Assembly: GCA_021234155.1 (NCBI GenBank)
Contig: JAJEKV010000002.1
Location: forward strand, 38,555,841-38,619,840
Source: Isoetes taiwanensis
Lineage: Eukaryota; Streptophyta; Lycopodiopsida; Isoetales; Isoetaceae
Reading direction: 5' to 3'
Length of the DNA: 64,000 nt
This document shows, piece by piece, positions 11,001 to 22,600 of this stretch (the stretch's first letter is position 1; each line of letters starts with the position of its first letter). Below the pieces are notes generated by a model, which saw nothing but the letters and a program-made list of their open reading frames with translations, was not told the DNA's origin and did no database searches. A program made the translations under genes and the position numbers.

Positions 11001-11371
11001 TCGAATCCCGCAAAGATTGTATTGCTTTCATTCTTGCCTTCTTCTTCCTAACCCTAAAATAATCCTAAAACATGATGGCACGATGTTTGCATGCAAAACT
11101 CAAAATGGCAACTAAAATAAAAAGAGGGCTTTTGTTGTGAGCCCTTGATGTTGGACCATTGAAAAAAAAAAAAAGCTAAATCAACGACTAAGAAATGGTG
11201 CACTCTAGATGTACGATTAGTACATCCATTCAATACGCCATGAAATCTTTAGGAAAACCTTTGTGAAAAGCATACAAAACACAAAGAAAACCCCTCGCTA
11301 TTATGCTACATATTCTAAAAGTGAGCACTATCAGCCACTGTTCTCAAACTGCTATCTAAATGCTGCAACAT
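11001..11371. other. Spacer, nothing recognised
   Basis: A/T-rich DNA with a poly-A run at about 11,161-11,175; no coding or RNA signal. Copy 2: 60,690-61,080. Confidence 0.4.
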
Positions 11372-11659
11372 CTATTTCTGCTTTTTCCCATCCTGAAATT
11401 TGATCCATACAACCCTGAGCGTGGGATATAAAAGAGGTTTGGAAAACAGTTGGTAATACTTGCCTGTGACAGCCTCTTCAGCAACCTTTGCATGCTGTTT
11501 TACTGCCATTTCCTTAGATGCAAGTTCAGAAATGGAAGCTGATAATTTCTCATTTAGGATCTTGTTCTTGTCTTTGCCCGAGCCACGTATATCGCTTTTC
11601 GACATCCTAATGTGCTCGCTAAGAGTTTGATAGTCCCTATAGGAGACAAACAACAACAA
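11372..11659 (-). pseudogene. Filament-like plant protein (FPP) exon fragment, copy 1
   Basis: Minus-strand text TLSEHIRMS, then LNEKLSASISELASKEM and VKQHAKVAEEAVTG, is the characteristic coiled-coil start of FPP proteins (long plant coiled-coil proteins linked to cortical and nuclear-envelope structures). The coding similarity ends at GTCACAG followed by GCAAGT, which could be a GC-AG type donor. The two blocks are in different frames in copy 1. It is an isolated piece with no further FPP sequence nearby, so most likely a captured or decayed fragment. Confidence 0.6.
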
Positions 11660-11804
11660 AGGAGATCCTTAGAACAGTTTTAACAGGAAGATTAATTGTG
11701 CTCACATCATCATAGTCTTTTCCGAAGACTTCCTCCTCCAAGGCCAGCTCTTTCGATCCATGCTTCTACCTTAACCTGCTAGGACATTAACATTCTTTGA
11801 TATG

Positions 11805-13775
11805 TTCGCGAAGTTCAAAGATTGGAACGTATAGTCGGACGAGAAAATAGACTCGCACCACCAGCCCCCTCGCTCCTCAAGATATAGATCGGCAGCCACC
11901 ACAAGGACCATTGCCCCTAAGACTTATGTGCCACGGGCCAAGGCCTCGGATTATGATCGTGCAGAGACCTATGTCCAGATGCTTGAGCATGATCAGGAGA
12001 CAATACTGCAGCTTCTCACACTTCAGCAGCAGATTGCCCACCTGACTCAGCTCCTTCTGATGGCCGATGACAGGTGCTTCCGGAGAAGCCACTCACAGAG
12101 GCCCTCGGAAGCTACCACCTTCCCCCACAACCGCTGGTTTGATGACGAATGTAGGGAGATGAAATGCCGGCTTCGGACAAGTCATTGACCCCCCATCCGC
12201 CTACAAAGCCATCAAATAATACCGCTTTTTCAAGACCAAGAAAGCCGATACCTCGTGAGAACACCAAAGAATGAATGTTCGGTCTTCTAGATCGCCACCC
12301 CAGACATTCTCGAGAAGGGTATTGAGCAAGCCCGCAATCCTACCACAGAAATATCACTTCGAGCAATGGGTACAATACTTTACGCGAGTTTTATGATCCA
12401 TTGGGGATCAAGCAGCATTCTCCGCAGATGGGCCTAACGCTGATCATTACAGAGGAGGATGTCACAATGGGCTTACAACGCCTCGCTAATGGGAAGGCAG
12501 CAGATCTGGATGGCACGCAGGCAGAACTTCTCAAGTGGGATGGGCCCCCAATGGTGTCTGTCCTCACGACACTATTCAATAAGGCATTGCAAGAAGGCTT
12601 CTCTCATCAGTGGACTACTAGTAGAGTTGTGCCCATATACAAGACAGATGACCCTCACTACCCAACCAACTATCGCACCATCATGGTCAGCTCTCTCTTT
12701 GCAAAATTGTTGGCTAGTATCCTCGAGTAGCGACTGACAATATGGGCAGAGGACGCAGAGATGCGGGTTCTGACACAGGAAGGCTTCCGACCTAGGCATT
12801 CCACCATTGACCATATCCTCACTTTGCGAACACTAATTGAGAATAGCAGGAATCGCCGACAAAATCTGTGTTGTTGTTTCGTTGATTTTGCAAAGGCTTT
12901 CGACACAGTACGCCAGGACAAGTTGTGGGACAGATTGAGGCAACTGGGGACCCCCATCGACTTGCAAAATGCAATATACGGGCTATACGAGGCATGCTCA
13001 GGCGGTCTCACACCATCAGGGCAGCCTGCCGCCAAGAGTATTGAGTGTGCCGTTGTTGCCCTCTCCCCGGCACACTCTTGGCCTATACATTGATCAACTG
13101 AAAGATTGGCTTGCTGAGCACGGAGGAGGGGGTGCTCAACTTATGCACCACATTATTCGGCAACTCATATATGCTGACGACATTGATTTTCTAGCCTATA
13201 CCCCAGAAGACATGCAACGAGAGTTCACTGTCGGTTCACTGGCATGAGAGTTAACTTAGCCAAAACTAGAGTGCTTCTAGTTCCATCATCCCGTCAGCCA
13301 AGGCTCCCCTCATTCACTTACCAAGGACAAGACGTAGAGGTAGCTTCATCCTATAAGTATTTAGAGATCGAGTTTTCTACTACCACCCACTGGGATGCTT
13401 CCATCAAGTTGTGTGTCACAGCAGGATGGAAAGCACTATATGCCATGCAGAGCAATAGCCACAGGGCAGAGTTGTATGCCCGGGGCCACCAGTCACACAT
13501 GTTCAGGGACTTGGTCGAGCCGGTTCTCTTGTAGGGGGTAGAGGTGTGGGGTCCGGTGGTATCCCTCACCACCTGGAATGACCTGGAGCAGGTACACAAG
13601 GCCTTCTTAGCACGAGCACTTGGGGTGAAATCCACAGTTCCATATCAGATCCTGCTATAGGAGACGGGTTTTCTACCCCTTCAAAGGGTCGCTACTGAAC
13701 ACCATATCATTTACTTCTCGTAAGGTAGTTAGTATGGGTGATGCCCGATTGCCCAACCTTGCATTTTCACACTAG
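11805..13775 (+). pseudogene. 5'-truncated non-LTR retrotransposon ORF2, copy 1
   Basis: Contains linker (ETYVQMLEHDQETI), the RT palm (FVDFAKAFDTVRQDKLW), LIYADDIDFLAY with the catalytic YADD (about 13,170), thumb (MRVNLAKTRVLLVPSS) and C-terminal VEVWGPVVS. Only the tail of an apurinic-type endonuclease precedes it. It is broken by frameshifts (12,180-12,400; 13,025-13,050; 13,240) and by TAG stops at 12,728-12,730, 13,532-13,534 and 13,658-13,660. It is a different LINE lineage from the L1 elements to the right. No poly-A tail or target-site duplication is visible; it abuts the old L1 relic near 13,780. Confidence 0.8.
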
Positions 13776-13789
13776 AATAGTCCTTTGTG

Positions 13790-14263
13790 CCGAGTTCAGT
13801 GGAATCTGAAACTAAAATCATCGATTCTTGGCTTCAGGAATTTGTTGGAAACAAAGAAATTGCAGTTCTGGCATATTCAGTGTGCATTGTGATTGGACGG
13901 ATGTGAAAATTCTCAGATTCTCGAAAGCAATGAATTCTTTTGTAACTCGAAATGTCAGAACTTAATGGTTTTCATGCATATTGTGTCTTGAATTTATGCA
14001 ATTTGGCTTCAATTTGGCTTTCCATCCTCTTAATCATAGATAGATCCCCTATTTTTCCTCTTCCCTTGTCTTGCCATTGTCTTTGATATTCTCTCCTCAA
14101 GAAGACCTATTTTCCTCGTGGCTTTTGTAGTTTTCCCTTGGTTCTTTGTTATGGAATTTAAAAAGAGAGGACTAACCTCTAAATTTTTATACTTTCTTCA
14201 TGCTTTTGCTGATCTTGTGCCCTCCTCGATCGCCCTAAACTTCTTCAACAAGCTTAAGATCTT
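13790..14263 (+). mobile_element. Old L1 LINE, 5' part (plus strand), interrupted
   Basis: At about 13,800-13,920 the translation (KIIDSWLQEFVGNKE...CDWTDVK) matches a small ORF upstream of ORF1 in the younger LINE (IIQSWLEEFIGNKN...CDWTDTK). ORF1 then begins with ATG at 14,151 (MEFK...; copy 2 reads MEFKREDDPKFLYFLHAF). This copy continues at 22,127 after the inserted younger LINE. It starts inside the small ORF, so it is 5'-truncated at about 13,790. Copy 2: 63,505-63,966. Confidence 0.75.
14254..14263 (+). repeat. Target-site duplication, left
   Basis: TTAAGATCTT next to the poly-T of the younger LINE; the matching copy is at 22,127-22,136. The pair lies within ORF1 of the old LINE. In copy 2 the left one is at about 63,957-63,966. 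Confidence 0.8.
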
Positions 14264-15155
14264 TTTTTTTTTTTTTTTTTTTTGAGAGTAAGGGTAGATT
14301 TTTTTCATTAATTAGAAAAGCCATACAATCCATATACCAAGTCAAGCTATGAAGCAGGCTATGGAGAGAAAAAGGATACTCATCTAGAGTGAGCATCAAA
14401 TAAGAAATATGAGAATAAAGTAGACATGAAAATTTAAAACATAATGTCCGAGTATGTGAAGAGAGTATCAGTAGTTTCAGAAGTCAGTGGAGAGAATGAT
14501 ATCCAATTCTGCAAAAACTTAGCAGTCAAGTGTTCTTTAGAATTGAGATCCTCTTTTCCCTGGCAAAGCAAACAAAAATACTATCCATGATCCTTAAATC
14601 TGAATCATGAAAATCATGGGATTGATCACCTCTAGTGGACAGGAATATGAAAAGCAACATAAGCAAAGGTCTAGAGGCAAGGGGAGGTTAACTATGGCTG
14701 CTGTCAAGATTTCTATCAAACCACTGATTGTAATGCCTGTAGAAATCAGCTGTGGAGCCATGTGAATATCTGTTTTTGCCACAATCATTTTGTAACAATA
14801 GTGTACTTAAGCTTTCCTTTCCCATAAGCAGCAGCAAGGTACCATGTAACTGTGAGAAGCTTATGACTATAATATAATTCCCAGACTCGACAACCCGCCT
14901 TCTCGACATACTAAAATGGGTATTGAATATGAATTTAAACATGAGGTGCATTTGCATGAATTCTCTCAGAAATATCTCTGCCCAAAAGAGCTTCCCTTTT
15001 CTTGAACTTTCAACTTCCTCAATAAAATCATCCGCATTATGTCACACAACTCTTTCAAGGTCAATTTTTTCTTAGCCGGGCCGACTCGATGCAAAGAGAT
15101 CTCATAGTTGTCAATATCCGTGTCCAACTTTGTAGCACCTTCCCCGGTTGGAACA

Positions 15156-18100
15156 TCATATATTCTCGGTCACAATCGAGAATGGAGCATTAGAATCAAT
15201 AACATTTAATTTAGATACAAATAAGTCAAAGTGGCCCCCGAAAGCCCAATTGAATTCCAAAATTGAATTGTAGTTGTCTCCATGTTTCCTCTTATGACAA
15301 GTAGCAATAGACTCAATATCAAATTGAAAATGCATTTTAATCCAGAAAATAGATAGAGGTTTAGAAGAATAAAGAATTCTATTTCTAGATTTCCAAATAT
15401 TCCATAAGGCGATATGAACTAGAGAATTGGCCATAATGTCTCCTTTCTGAATAAAATCAATGATAGAGTTGATGTTTCTGTTCTTGAGATGAGTGCCAAG
15501 ATTGTTAAAAAACCAAGTCCAGAAAGGACTCAACTTAGGACAAAGAAAAATATGTTCTAAAGTTTCATCCCCGCATAAACCGTGAGTGACACTGAAAGTG
15601 GATACAGTACATCTTTTGGAGAGAGAGACCAAGTTCGTGAGGCTTTTGTGAGCTATCAACCAAATGAAAAAACAAATCTTTGGTGAGCAGTAGGAATTCC
15701 AAATATTTTTAAATAAAGCCAGAGTCTGATTTTGACTCAAATTCCATTTCTCACTAGCCTTTATTGGAGAATCAATCACATTTATCAATTTGTAAATATC
15801 CTTGACCTTGCAAACCATTTTACCACTTATAGAACAACCAATAGATTTACTATAATCATTAAAATTATTGAAATTAGCCAATAAAGCTTTGAAATGAAGG
15901 TAAATCTTTTTATCAATGGAAGTTCCTTTAAGGGCAGATTTCACAGCAGTCCAAGATAAGATGGAATTATTATTTTTGTAAAGATCTTTGATAGTAGTAA
16001 TTCCAATGCTAGTCCATTTGCTATAGATCTTGGGATGCTTTATGGCCATGACTTTAGAATTATGATCAGAAAAGATCGGAGACCAAAACAAATTTGTACT
16101 CATGGTGGCAACAGAGAGATCATTTTTCAGAAAGTACGATGGATCTTGTTCCAAAGCCATAATTAAGTTCCCTCATAAGAGGAGAGGTATTTGGAGCAGG
16201 ATGAAGCTCAACAAAAGCAGATTCGTAGGGAACTTTTGATACTTGATGCCCCCAGAGGATAGGGAAACATTTAGCCAATGAGCTATAAATTGAGAGGCAG
16301 GGGAGCAATAACCCAGAATTGTTCTCCAAATGTATTTACCTGCTAGAGAACACGCCTGCAAGTAGAGATTTTTGCATCCTAGACCCCCAAAAGTCTTTGG
16401 TCTAGCAATTGACTTCCAGTTAACAAGATGAGATCCATTCCAAATGAAGTTTCTAATAGTTTTCTCCAACTCAGAATAAATGGATTTAGGTGCCACAAGA
16501 GCAGAGGAGAAATATACATGGGAAGATGCAAGCACAGAATTTGCAATGATTGTTCTACCTGCAAAGGAAAGACAATTCCTGTAGTTATTTAATTTTCTCT
16601 TTATCCTCTGCAGAATAGGATCCCATAGACCTCTCAGACTTGGATTTAGGGAGAGAGGCATACCCAAGAGATTTGAAGCTTGATTGCAACTTAGGACTGA
16701 GATTCCACAGATGGAAGAATGGTCTACATCACCAATGATTTTGCTTTTGTCAAGGTTTAAGTGGACCCCTGAGGCAGCAGAGAAATCTCTAATGAGATCC
16801 AAGAATCTATTGACATTAGCAGGATTGGAATCTAGGAAGGCAAACGTATCATCAGCATATTGAGATATTGTGAGAATGTCTAAGTTATTTAGAAGCTTAA
16901 GACCAATTAAAGATCCAGAGTTCTGCATACTAACTACACATCTTGTGAGCATCTCAGCAACAATGAGAAAGAGATATGGAGCTAAAGGGCAGCCTTGCCT
17001 AACTCCTTTTGCCAAGGGAAAGAATTTGGTGGGAGATCCATTGATGAGAACAACAGAATTAGACATGGAATTCAATCCTTGAATAAGAGAGATGAGCTTG
17101 GGATGGAAACCCATTTTTTTTAAAGCAAATTCAATAAAGTTCTAGTCAACAGTGTCAAAAACTCTTTTAAAGTCCAATTTTAGAAGGATGCAAGATTGAT
17201 TTGATATCCTATTCCGATGTAGACCTTCCATTGCACTAATGTAATTATCCAATATAAATCTGTTGGGCAGAAAAGCAGATTGATTGACACTGATATTCTT
17301 CCGAAGATAGGCTTGAATTCTATTGGCAATTATTTTAGCACAAAGCTTGTAAGAAGAATTAGTTAGAGATATAGGCCTCCATTCAGCAAAAGATGTAGGA
17401 TTATCCACTTTTGGCACCAAGGTAATGAAACCTGCAGAGATAGAAGAGTGCAAATGTCATGAGGCCCAAAAACCATGCACAAGACCAATAATGTCAGATT
17501 TCATAATATCCCAGAATTGTATGAAAAATTCTGGAGGAAATCCATCAGGGCCAGGAGATTTGTCTTTAGAGAAACTTTTCAGGTCTTAAAAATCTCATCT
17601 TCAGTAGGGATAGAGGTTAAAGATACATCCATGGAATCAATGGAATTTGGCAAGACTGCATTTAAAGTTGCCAAGAATCTGTCTTTGGCCGAGATCTCAT
17701 TTGCAGTGAGATCAATCTTCTTGAAAAGGGAAGAGTAGCTATCATAGAAGAAATTTTTAATCTCAGAGGTCGAGGTGAGGATGGAGCCAAATCCATTGTT
17801 TACCTGATTTATAGAATTCCTCAAAAGCCTGTTTTTAGCCACTCTGAAGAAAAATTTTGAGCTGCCATAATCTAATTCACTATTGTATTTAATCTTGCAT
17901 TTGATGGCAGAAAACTTGGCTTCTCTCTCCTCTATACTTTTCAAATATCTTTCAAGAAGTTCTTCACCTACATGAAGATTGTAATTTAGAGGGTCAACCT
18001 GGAGTAGAAATCTTATCTCTTTCATTTTATTCATTAGATTTTCCTTCTCCTGAACTTTGGCTATATGTTTGTTTTTAGCCCAATTCTTGATCCAATCCTT

Positions 18101-18962
18101 AGATTTTTTTATCTTGTGGTAGAAGTGTTTCATAGAATGATTTGGTAGCATAGGATCAATAGATTGATAGAACTGAGAAAACTCCTGTTGGAATGAGCTA
18201 TTTTGCAGCAGAGAGCAATTCAATTTAAAAGGTATATTACCATCCCTTGGAGGTTTCAGAAGATGCTTGGTATTAAGAAATTGAGGTTGGTGATCCGAAA
18301 TGGAGGTACCTTCATCACTTGTTACAAAGTAATTATCCCAAAAATCTGAGTTTGGATTGGAGATATAAAATCTATCCAATGCACAATAGACTCTATCTTG
18401 ATCTTTCTGCTTATTGGACCAGGTGAAAATAGATGTGGAAGATGGAATATGAATTAGAGAAGAGTCAGCAATAAAATTATCCCAATTCCTTCTCTCCGCT
18501 TATGACATGTTTATTTTGTTCCCACCCCAAGTCCCAAGCTGGAGTATTATTAAAATCCCCACCCAAAATCCAATCAACCAAGGAGTTGCTAGAGATCCAA
18601 GAGTTAAGATCAGGCCAGAGATTTTCTCTATCTTTGGGACAAGTAGAAGCATAGATATTGATAACCCCAAATGTGGAATTATTAAATGAGAAAGTTACAG
18701 CTTGCCACATTTTAGAAATGTTGTTGCAGAAAGAGATATGTTGGAGATTTTTCCAAATAATACACATTCCTCCATTTGCTTCCATCCAAATGGAGGAAGC
18801 CCCAGGGTAGATCCAGTCACCCAAACTGGATGCCTCAAACTTAGGAAGCTTCAATTCTTGAAGCAATATAATGTCAGCATTATATTGTCTGAGTTGAGCA
18901 ATGGCCCTCCTTCTCTTAAGGGGCCCCTTAATTCCTCTCAAATTCCAACTAATTATCCTCAT
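15156..18962 (-). pseudogene. LINE ORF2: endonuclease, reverse transcriptase, terminal finger
   Basis: Endonuclease from MRIISWNLRG (18,962) with LLQELKL, INIYAS, GGDFNN and, after a frame break at about 18,470, SISDHQPQF: the Asn, Glu, Tyr, Asp/Asn and SDH residues of APE-type nucleases. RT: ISLTNSSYKL, FLPNRFILDN, LKLDFKRVFDTVD, GVRQGCPLAP and QYADDT (Tyr codon at 16,857-16,859). C-terminal CGDETLEHIFLCP resembles the zf-RVT finger of plant L1. Breaks lie near 18,470, 17,460-17,580, 17,130 and 16,165. The enzyme would nick target DNA and prime cDNA synthesis in place. Confidence 0.85.
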
Positions 18963-19502
18963 TATAAGAATAGGAGATGATCAGATGCAAGGAAAAGGAA
19001 AGGAAACTCTCACTGCTTTTTTTTAGCCCTCTTAGAGACTTGTTTAAGTTTTTTACTTCTCGTATTATTTGCAGGAGTATTAGAATCCTTCAATATAGAC
19101 AATGGTTTAGATGGAGGTTTAGTTGTCAGATAGGTATCCCTTAACAACTCATCATCCCCCCATCTAGTATTCTCCCTGTGTTCTTTTATTATGTATCAAT
19201 TTCTTCCTCACTGTCAGAAATACCCCCTGGGATGAACTCAAACATACTGTTTATGGAGTTATCAAACAAACATTTCTTAGAACTATTTTGAAAGGGACTT
19301 GCCTGGATGGTTGAGCATCTTCCTCCATGTCTTGAGTGTTGGAGATGATCTCGGCCGGTAGGCATTGAGGATCCGCTTTGTCGATTTGAGAAATCTATCC
19401 GTCACGTGTATCCAAAGATAATATCCTTCTCTCTCGCCATAATTTCTTTAGTTTGATCCTCAGAAAGCCCGATCTTGATCTTGAGTCAGAAGACATTGAT
19501 CC

Positions 19503-21444
19503 TCAACTTGTGTACCATATACCTTCTTGTAGGGTTTGCTTCTCAATATCAGTAGAAATGGTTTGGCAGCCATAGTTCACAGAAGGCAAATTTATTTCCA
19601 AATTAATGAGGGGTTCAAGCTGGATTATAGAATTTGAGGGAGATGGTTTAGAAAAAGGGTCTGCAGGTGGATTGGTTGAGGGTTGAACAAGATGATCAAT
19701 CAACTGCTCATGATTTTCAGAATTCAATAATTTACTAGAATCATGGTTAGTATTAATATCTGCAAGTACCTGGAAATGGTTGTAGCAGAGGACCTTGTTT
19801 TCCATTTCAGATTGCTTAGGTTTAGCATTCTGGTTGAAGCTTGTGTCCATGTCTGTATCTGGAACTGATGTTGGAATCACTGTTTTTGAAGCAGAGGTAT
19901 CACTCTGAGAGGTTGAAATCTTCTTGTCTTTTATAACCAATGTGGTCATATTTCTGTAGGTTGAGGTATGGCTTTGTCTAATTAATGAATCTTCCTTACT
20001 GCCTTGTTTGAGATTCAAATGACTTGACCGTCTAGAATTATTTAGGTTTTTAGCATCCTGAATAATTCTATCCAGTGTGGAATTCAGATCCTCTGTTAAT
20101 CTTGCAGCCTGATCCATAGGAGCTTTGCCTTTATGGTTGAATTCTCCATATTTCTGAATGACTTTAATTCCAGAAGCATTTTGATTTGCTTGTAATCCCG
20201 CCGTAGAAGTTCTCGCTTTGATGTCGAATCCAGATAAGCAGTACCGTGAATTCTTTTTGTTTATCCTTCTCAATTCTATTCTTATGAATTCTTCTTTGAG
20301 ATCCATTCACTTTTCCAAGCAAAGACATTGGTTTTACTTGATCTTCCAAGGAAGTTGGCCCTTGTAAAACTTGTGAACTGGCACTATTGTGTGCCATTGT
20401 TTCAAAGAGAGAATTTTGATCTTAGTTGCCTCATTTGATTCCTTTAATGGAATTGCAGTCACCGTGACATCTGCTTGCTTGATGGGAGTGGTTTTACAAT
20501 TTTCATACCACAAGTGCCTGTAATCACATTTCTGACAAAGAGGAGGTAGACCTGACCATCTCAGTGATAGGAATGATTTCTGTCCAAAAGCATCCGAGGA
20601 GGGAATTGTGGTTGGCACATGTTTGGTAAGATCAATTTGTATGAAGGCTCGGGGAGGTCTCTCAGGGGAATATTCAGTGGAAATATATGTGCCAATGGAG
20701 TTGAAAAGAATTCTGAAACAATCTTCATTCCAGTAGATTGGATTAAGCCCATGTAAAGTGGTAGAGGCTATGCACAAGGACTCAAATGAAGATATATCTA
20801 ACTTGGGATGCCATTTAAGAAAGCTTATTTGGTAGCTTTCAAAAACCAGATGACCTCGATTTAGTAAGAAGTTTGCTGTTCTGGAGTTTTCACACTCAAT
20901 CATAATGAATGGATAGTTTAGCCAGTACATGGCTTTGATGAGAATACCTTTTTGAAGGTTTTGGCAGAAAGTCCAAAGTTTTCCAAGATTAATTCCACAT
21001 TTATTAACCTTGACTAGAACAGCTGTGTCTTTCAGAGTTGATATCTTAGCATGAACAGAAGGGAGATTTAAAGAAATACCATGGTATAAAGCTTGTTTAT
21101 TCCCTTCATCAGCTCGGGCCTCCAGTAGAGCATCATCCAAGGCATTATCACTGTAGACATCTCTGGCAGGTTTTGGAACTCCATATGGCAAGGGAATTTG
21201 AGTAGAAGGATGCAGAAATGGTAGCCGACCATAAAGATCAGGATCCTTTGAGAGGTTATCCCAAACTGGAACCTTATGAGTTCTAGAGAGAAGGTTAGAG
21301 AAATCTCCAAAAAGCAGACAATTGTTTTGATTTTCTTGAAGGTCTTAACTGGTGAAGCAAAATCGGGCACTCAGAGTCTCCTAGATGAGCAAATTCGTGG
21401 AGAAAGGCAAGGAATTTAGGGCTAAATTTGTCTTTAGTTTCCAT
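19503..21444 (-). pseudogene. LINE ORF1 (DUF4283-like, zinc knuckle)
   Basis: I choose the ATG at 21,444 because METK aligns with MEFK of the old LINE. A frameshift near 21,350 and another near 20,330 split it. The middle part (21,191-20,334) has the plant L1 ORF1 fold signature (KLWTFCQNLQKG, YWLNYPFIMIECEN) and ends in a zinc-knuckle-like CQKCDYRHLWYENC at 20,496-20,537. Its spacing is C-x2-C-x3-H-x5-C, one residue off the usual C-x2-C-x4-H-x4-C. The C-terminal 267 codons are Ser/Asn-rich and disordered. The product would bind LINE RNA as a chaperone. Confidence 0.75.
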
Positions 21445-21557
21445 GAAAAAGATTCAGGAGATTACAGCAGAGACACGTGAGAAGAATTGAAAAAAGGGGA
21501 GCGAAAAAAATTCAAGAAAGAGGAAGAAAGAAACTGAAGGGGGAATGCTAAAGGAAT

Positions 21558-21905
21558 CTAAATCAAATCTATCACTAAGAGATCAGAGAAAACATCCTCA
21601 GTGCCCAAATCCTGTATCATTGTATAATTTAATGTCAATTTCGTGTCTGTCCAATCACAATTTACTCGAAAAATAGCAGTGGCTTCTGTATTTTTGTTCC
21701 CAATGAATTCTTCTAACCAAGATTGTATGATTTCGACTTCAAATTCTTCACAGCTAGGCACAAATGAATATTCCGAAATGAAATTTTCCTCTGGGAACAG
21801 ATTTTGTGTAACCAAAGATTGCCAAAGATGTGAAGCAGATCCTCTTAAATGACCACAAGTTAATCTGCCTCTGTCTTGGAGCATTACAAAGAATTTTGTA
21901 TCCAT
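21558..21905 (-). CDS. Small ORF upstream of LINE ORF1
   Basis: A 115-codon ORF beginning MDTKFFVMLQDRGRL and containing IIQSWLEEFIGNKN and CDWTDTK. The same words, with conservative changes, occur upstream of ORF1 in the old LINE (13,800-13,920), so the frame is conserved between two family members. No known domain. It ends about 110 bases before ORF1. Its position recalls ORF0-type reading frames of other L1 elements, but homology is not implied. Confidence 0.55.
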   Translation of the reverse strand: MDTKFFVMLQDRGRLTCGHLRGSASHLWQSLVTQNLFPEENFISEYSFVPSCEEFEVEIIQSWLEEFIGNKNTEATAIFRVNCDWTDTKLTLNYTMIQDLGTEDVFSDLLVIDLI

Positions 21906-22126
21906 CTATAGGTGAATTTGCAGGAATTCATGTAGCATCAATATCGGATTGCTAGCCTCTATGTTGGCTTTTCAGCAAGGAATTTGATTGAATTGATGCT
22001 AGAGAAGCAAGTTTTTCAAAAACAGCAAGAAAAAGAAGGCAAACTGAAAAATTCACTATAGGACAAAAAATCCAAGAAAATAGGCGCCAGCATTTTTCCC
22101 CAAAAATTCATGTCGATTTCTCACGC

Positions 22127-22136
22127 TTAAGATCTT
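22127..22136 (+). repeat. Target-site duplication, right
   Basis: TTAAGATCTT, identical to 14,254-14,263. It marks the 5' edge of the minus-strand LINE. An intact reading frame of the old LINE runs across the empty site when one copy is removed. Confidence 0.8.
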
Positions 22137-22600
22137 ATCATGAAAATCCTAAAGATTTCATTTTCTTTGGTAATTTTGCTCTTTCATCGGGTGGGGAGTC
22201 TCTGATGGATCCCCTGTTCTTCAAAGTTCCATGCTGGGATATATATTCAAAATATCCAGATTATCGTGGTCAATTGCCAACCTTGGATCCTGTCACAAGT
22301 GTTCCGCTGCCTTGTGGAGAGATTAGATCAACTTAGGAAAAGCATTCAGATGATTCTCTAAACAAAACTCTTGGAAATCTCTGGCCTTTCAAACCCCCAC
22401 TTGGAGCAAAAAAGTGCAAACTTTTCAATGGTATTTCCTTGAATCTCCTTTCGATGCATGCTAAATTAAATATTTTTCAGGACTCTGCTATAATTGTGAA
22501 AGTAAACAAACATGGGATCAAATCGGATAAACTTTGGTCCTTCTGCTTGAATCTTCACAAAGGCATTTTTTATTAATGATGTATATTGGTTGGAATGATA
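22127..22600 (+). pseudogene. Old L1 LINE ORF1, continuation after the insertion
   Basis: From 22,166 to 22,575 the plus strand reads FGNFALSSGGESLMDPLFF, VPCWDIYSKYPDYRG, FNGISLNLLSMHAKLN, VKVNKHGIKSDKLWSFC. This parallels the younger LINE's ORF1 (HGISLNLPSVHAKIS, VNKCGINLGKLWTFC). There is one in-frame TAG near 22,334 and double stops after 22,575. Joined with 14,151-14,263 it gives the N-terminal half of a DUF4283-like ORF1. Similarity fades after VYWLE near 22,597, and ORF2 of this element is absent. Confidence 0.75.

Larger units (their letters stand above)
1..14283 (+). repeat. Long direct repeat, copy 1
   Basis: This segment recurs in the same orientation and gene order from 49,688 to the end of the window, with an offset drifting from 49,687 to about 49,712 through small indels. 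Base 1 corresponds to base 49,688. Most stretches are identical; differences are short and clustered, many at CAG/CTG. The repeat includes the start of the younger LINE, so if the duplication is genuine it is later than both LINE insertions and continues beyond the window. It may be a tandem duplication of about 49.7 kb, or two alleles placed in series by the assembler. Confidence 0.95.
14264..22126 (-). mobile_element. Full-length L1-type LINE, minus strand
   Basis: About 7.9 kb, with a poly-A tail (poly-T on the plus strand at 14,264-14,283) at its left end and target-site duplications on both sides. Order on the minus strand: small upstream ORF (21,905-21,558), ORF1 (21,444-19,503), ORF2 with endonuclease, reverse transcriptase and terminal finger (18,962-15,156), 3' UTR (15,155-14,284). 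Frames are interrupted at only a handful of sites, so it is young compared with its target. The start of a second copy is at 63,967-64,000. Confidence 0.9.

Noticed and set aside
12401-13534. Reverse transcriptase as a domesticated host gene
   Set aside because: It has shared stop codons, frameshifts and a truncated endonuclease; there is no sign of selection for an intact frame.
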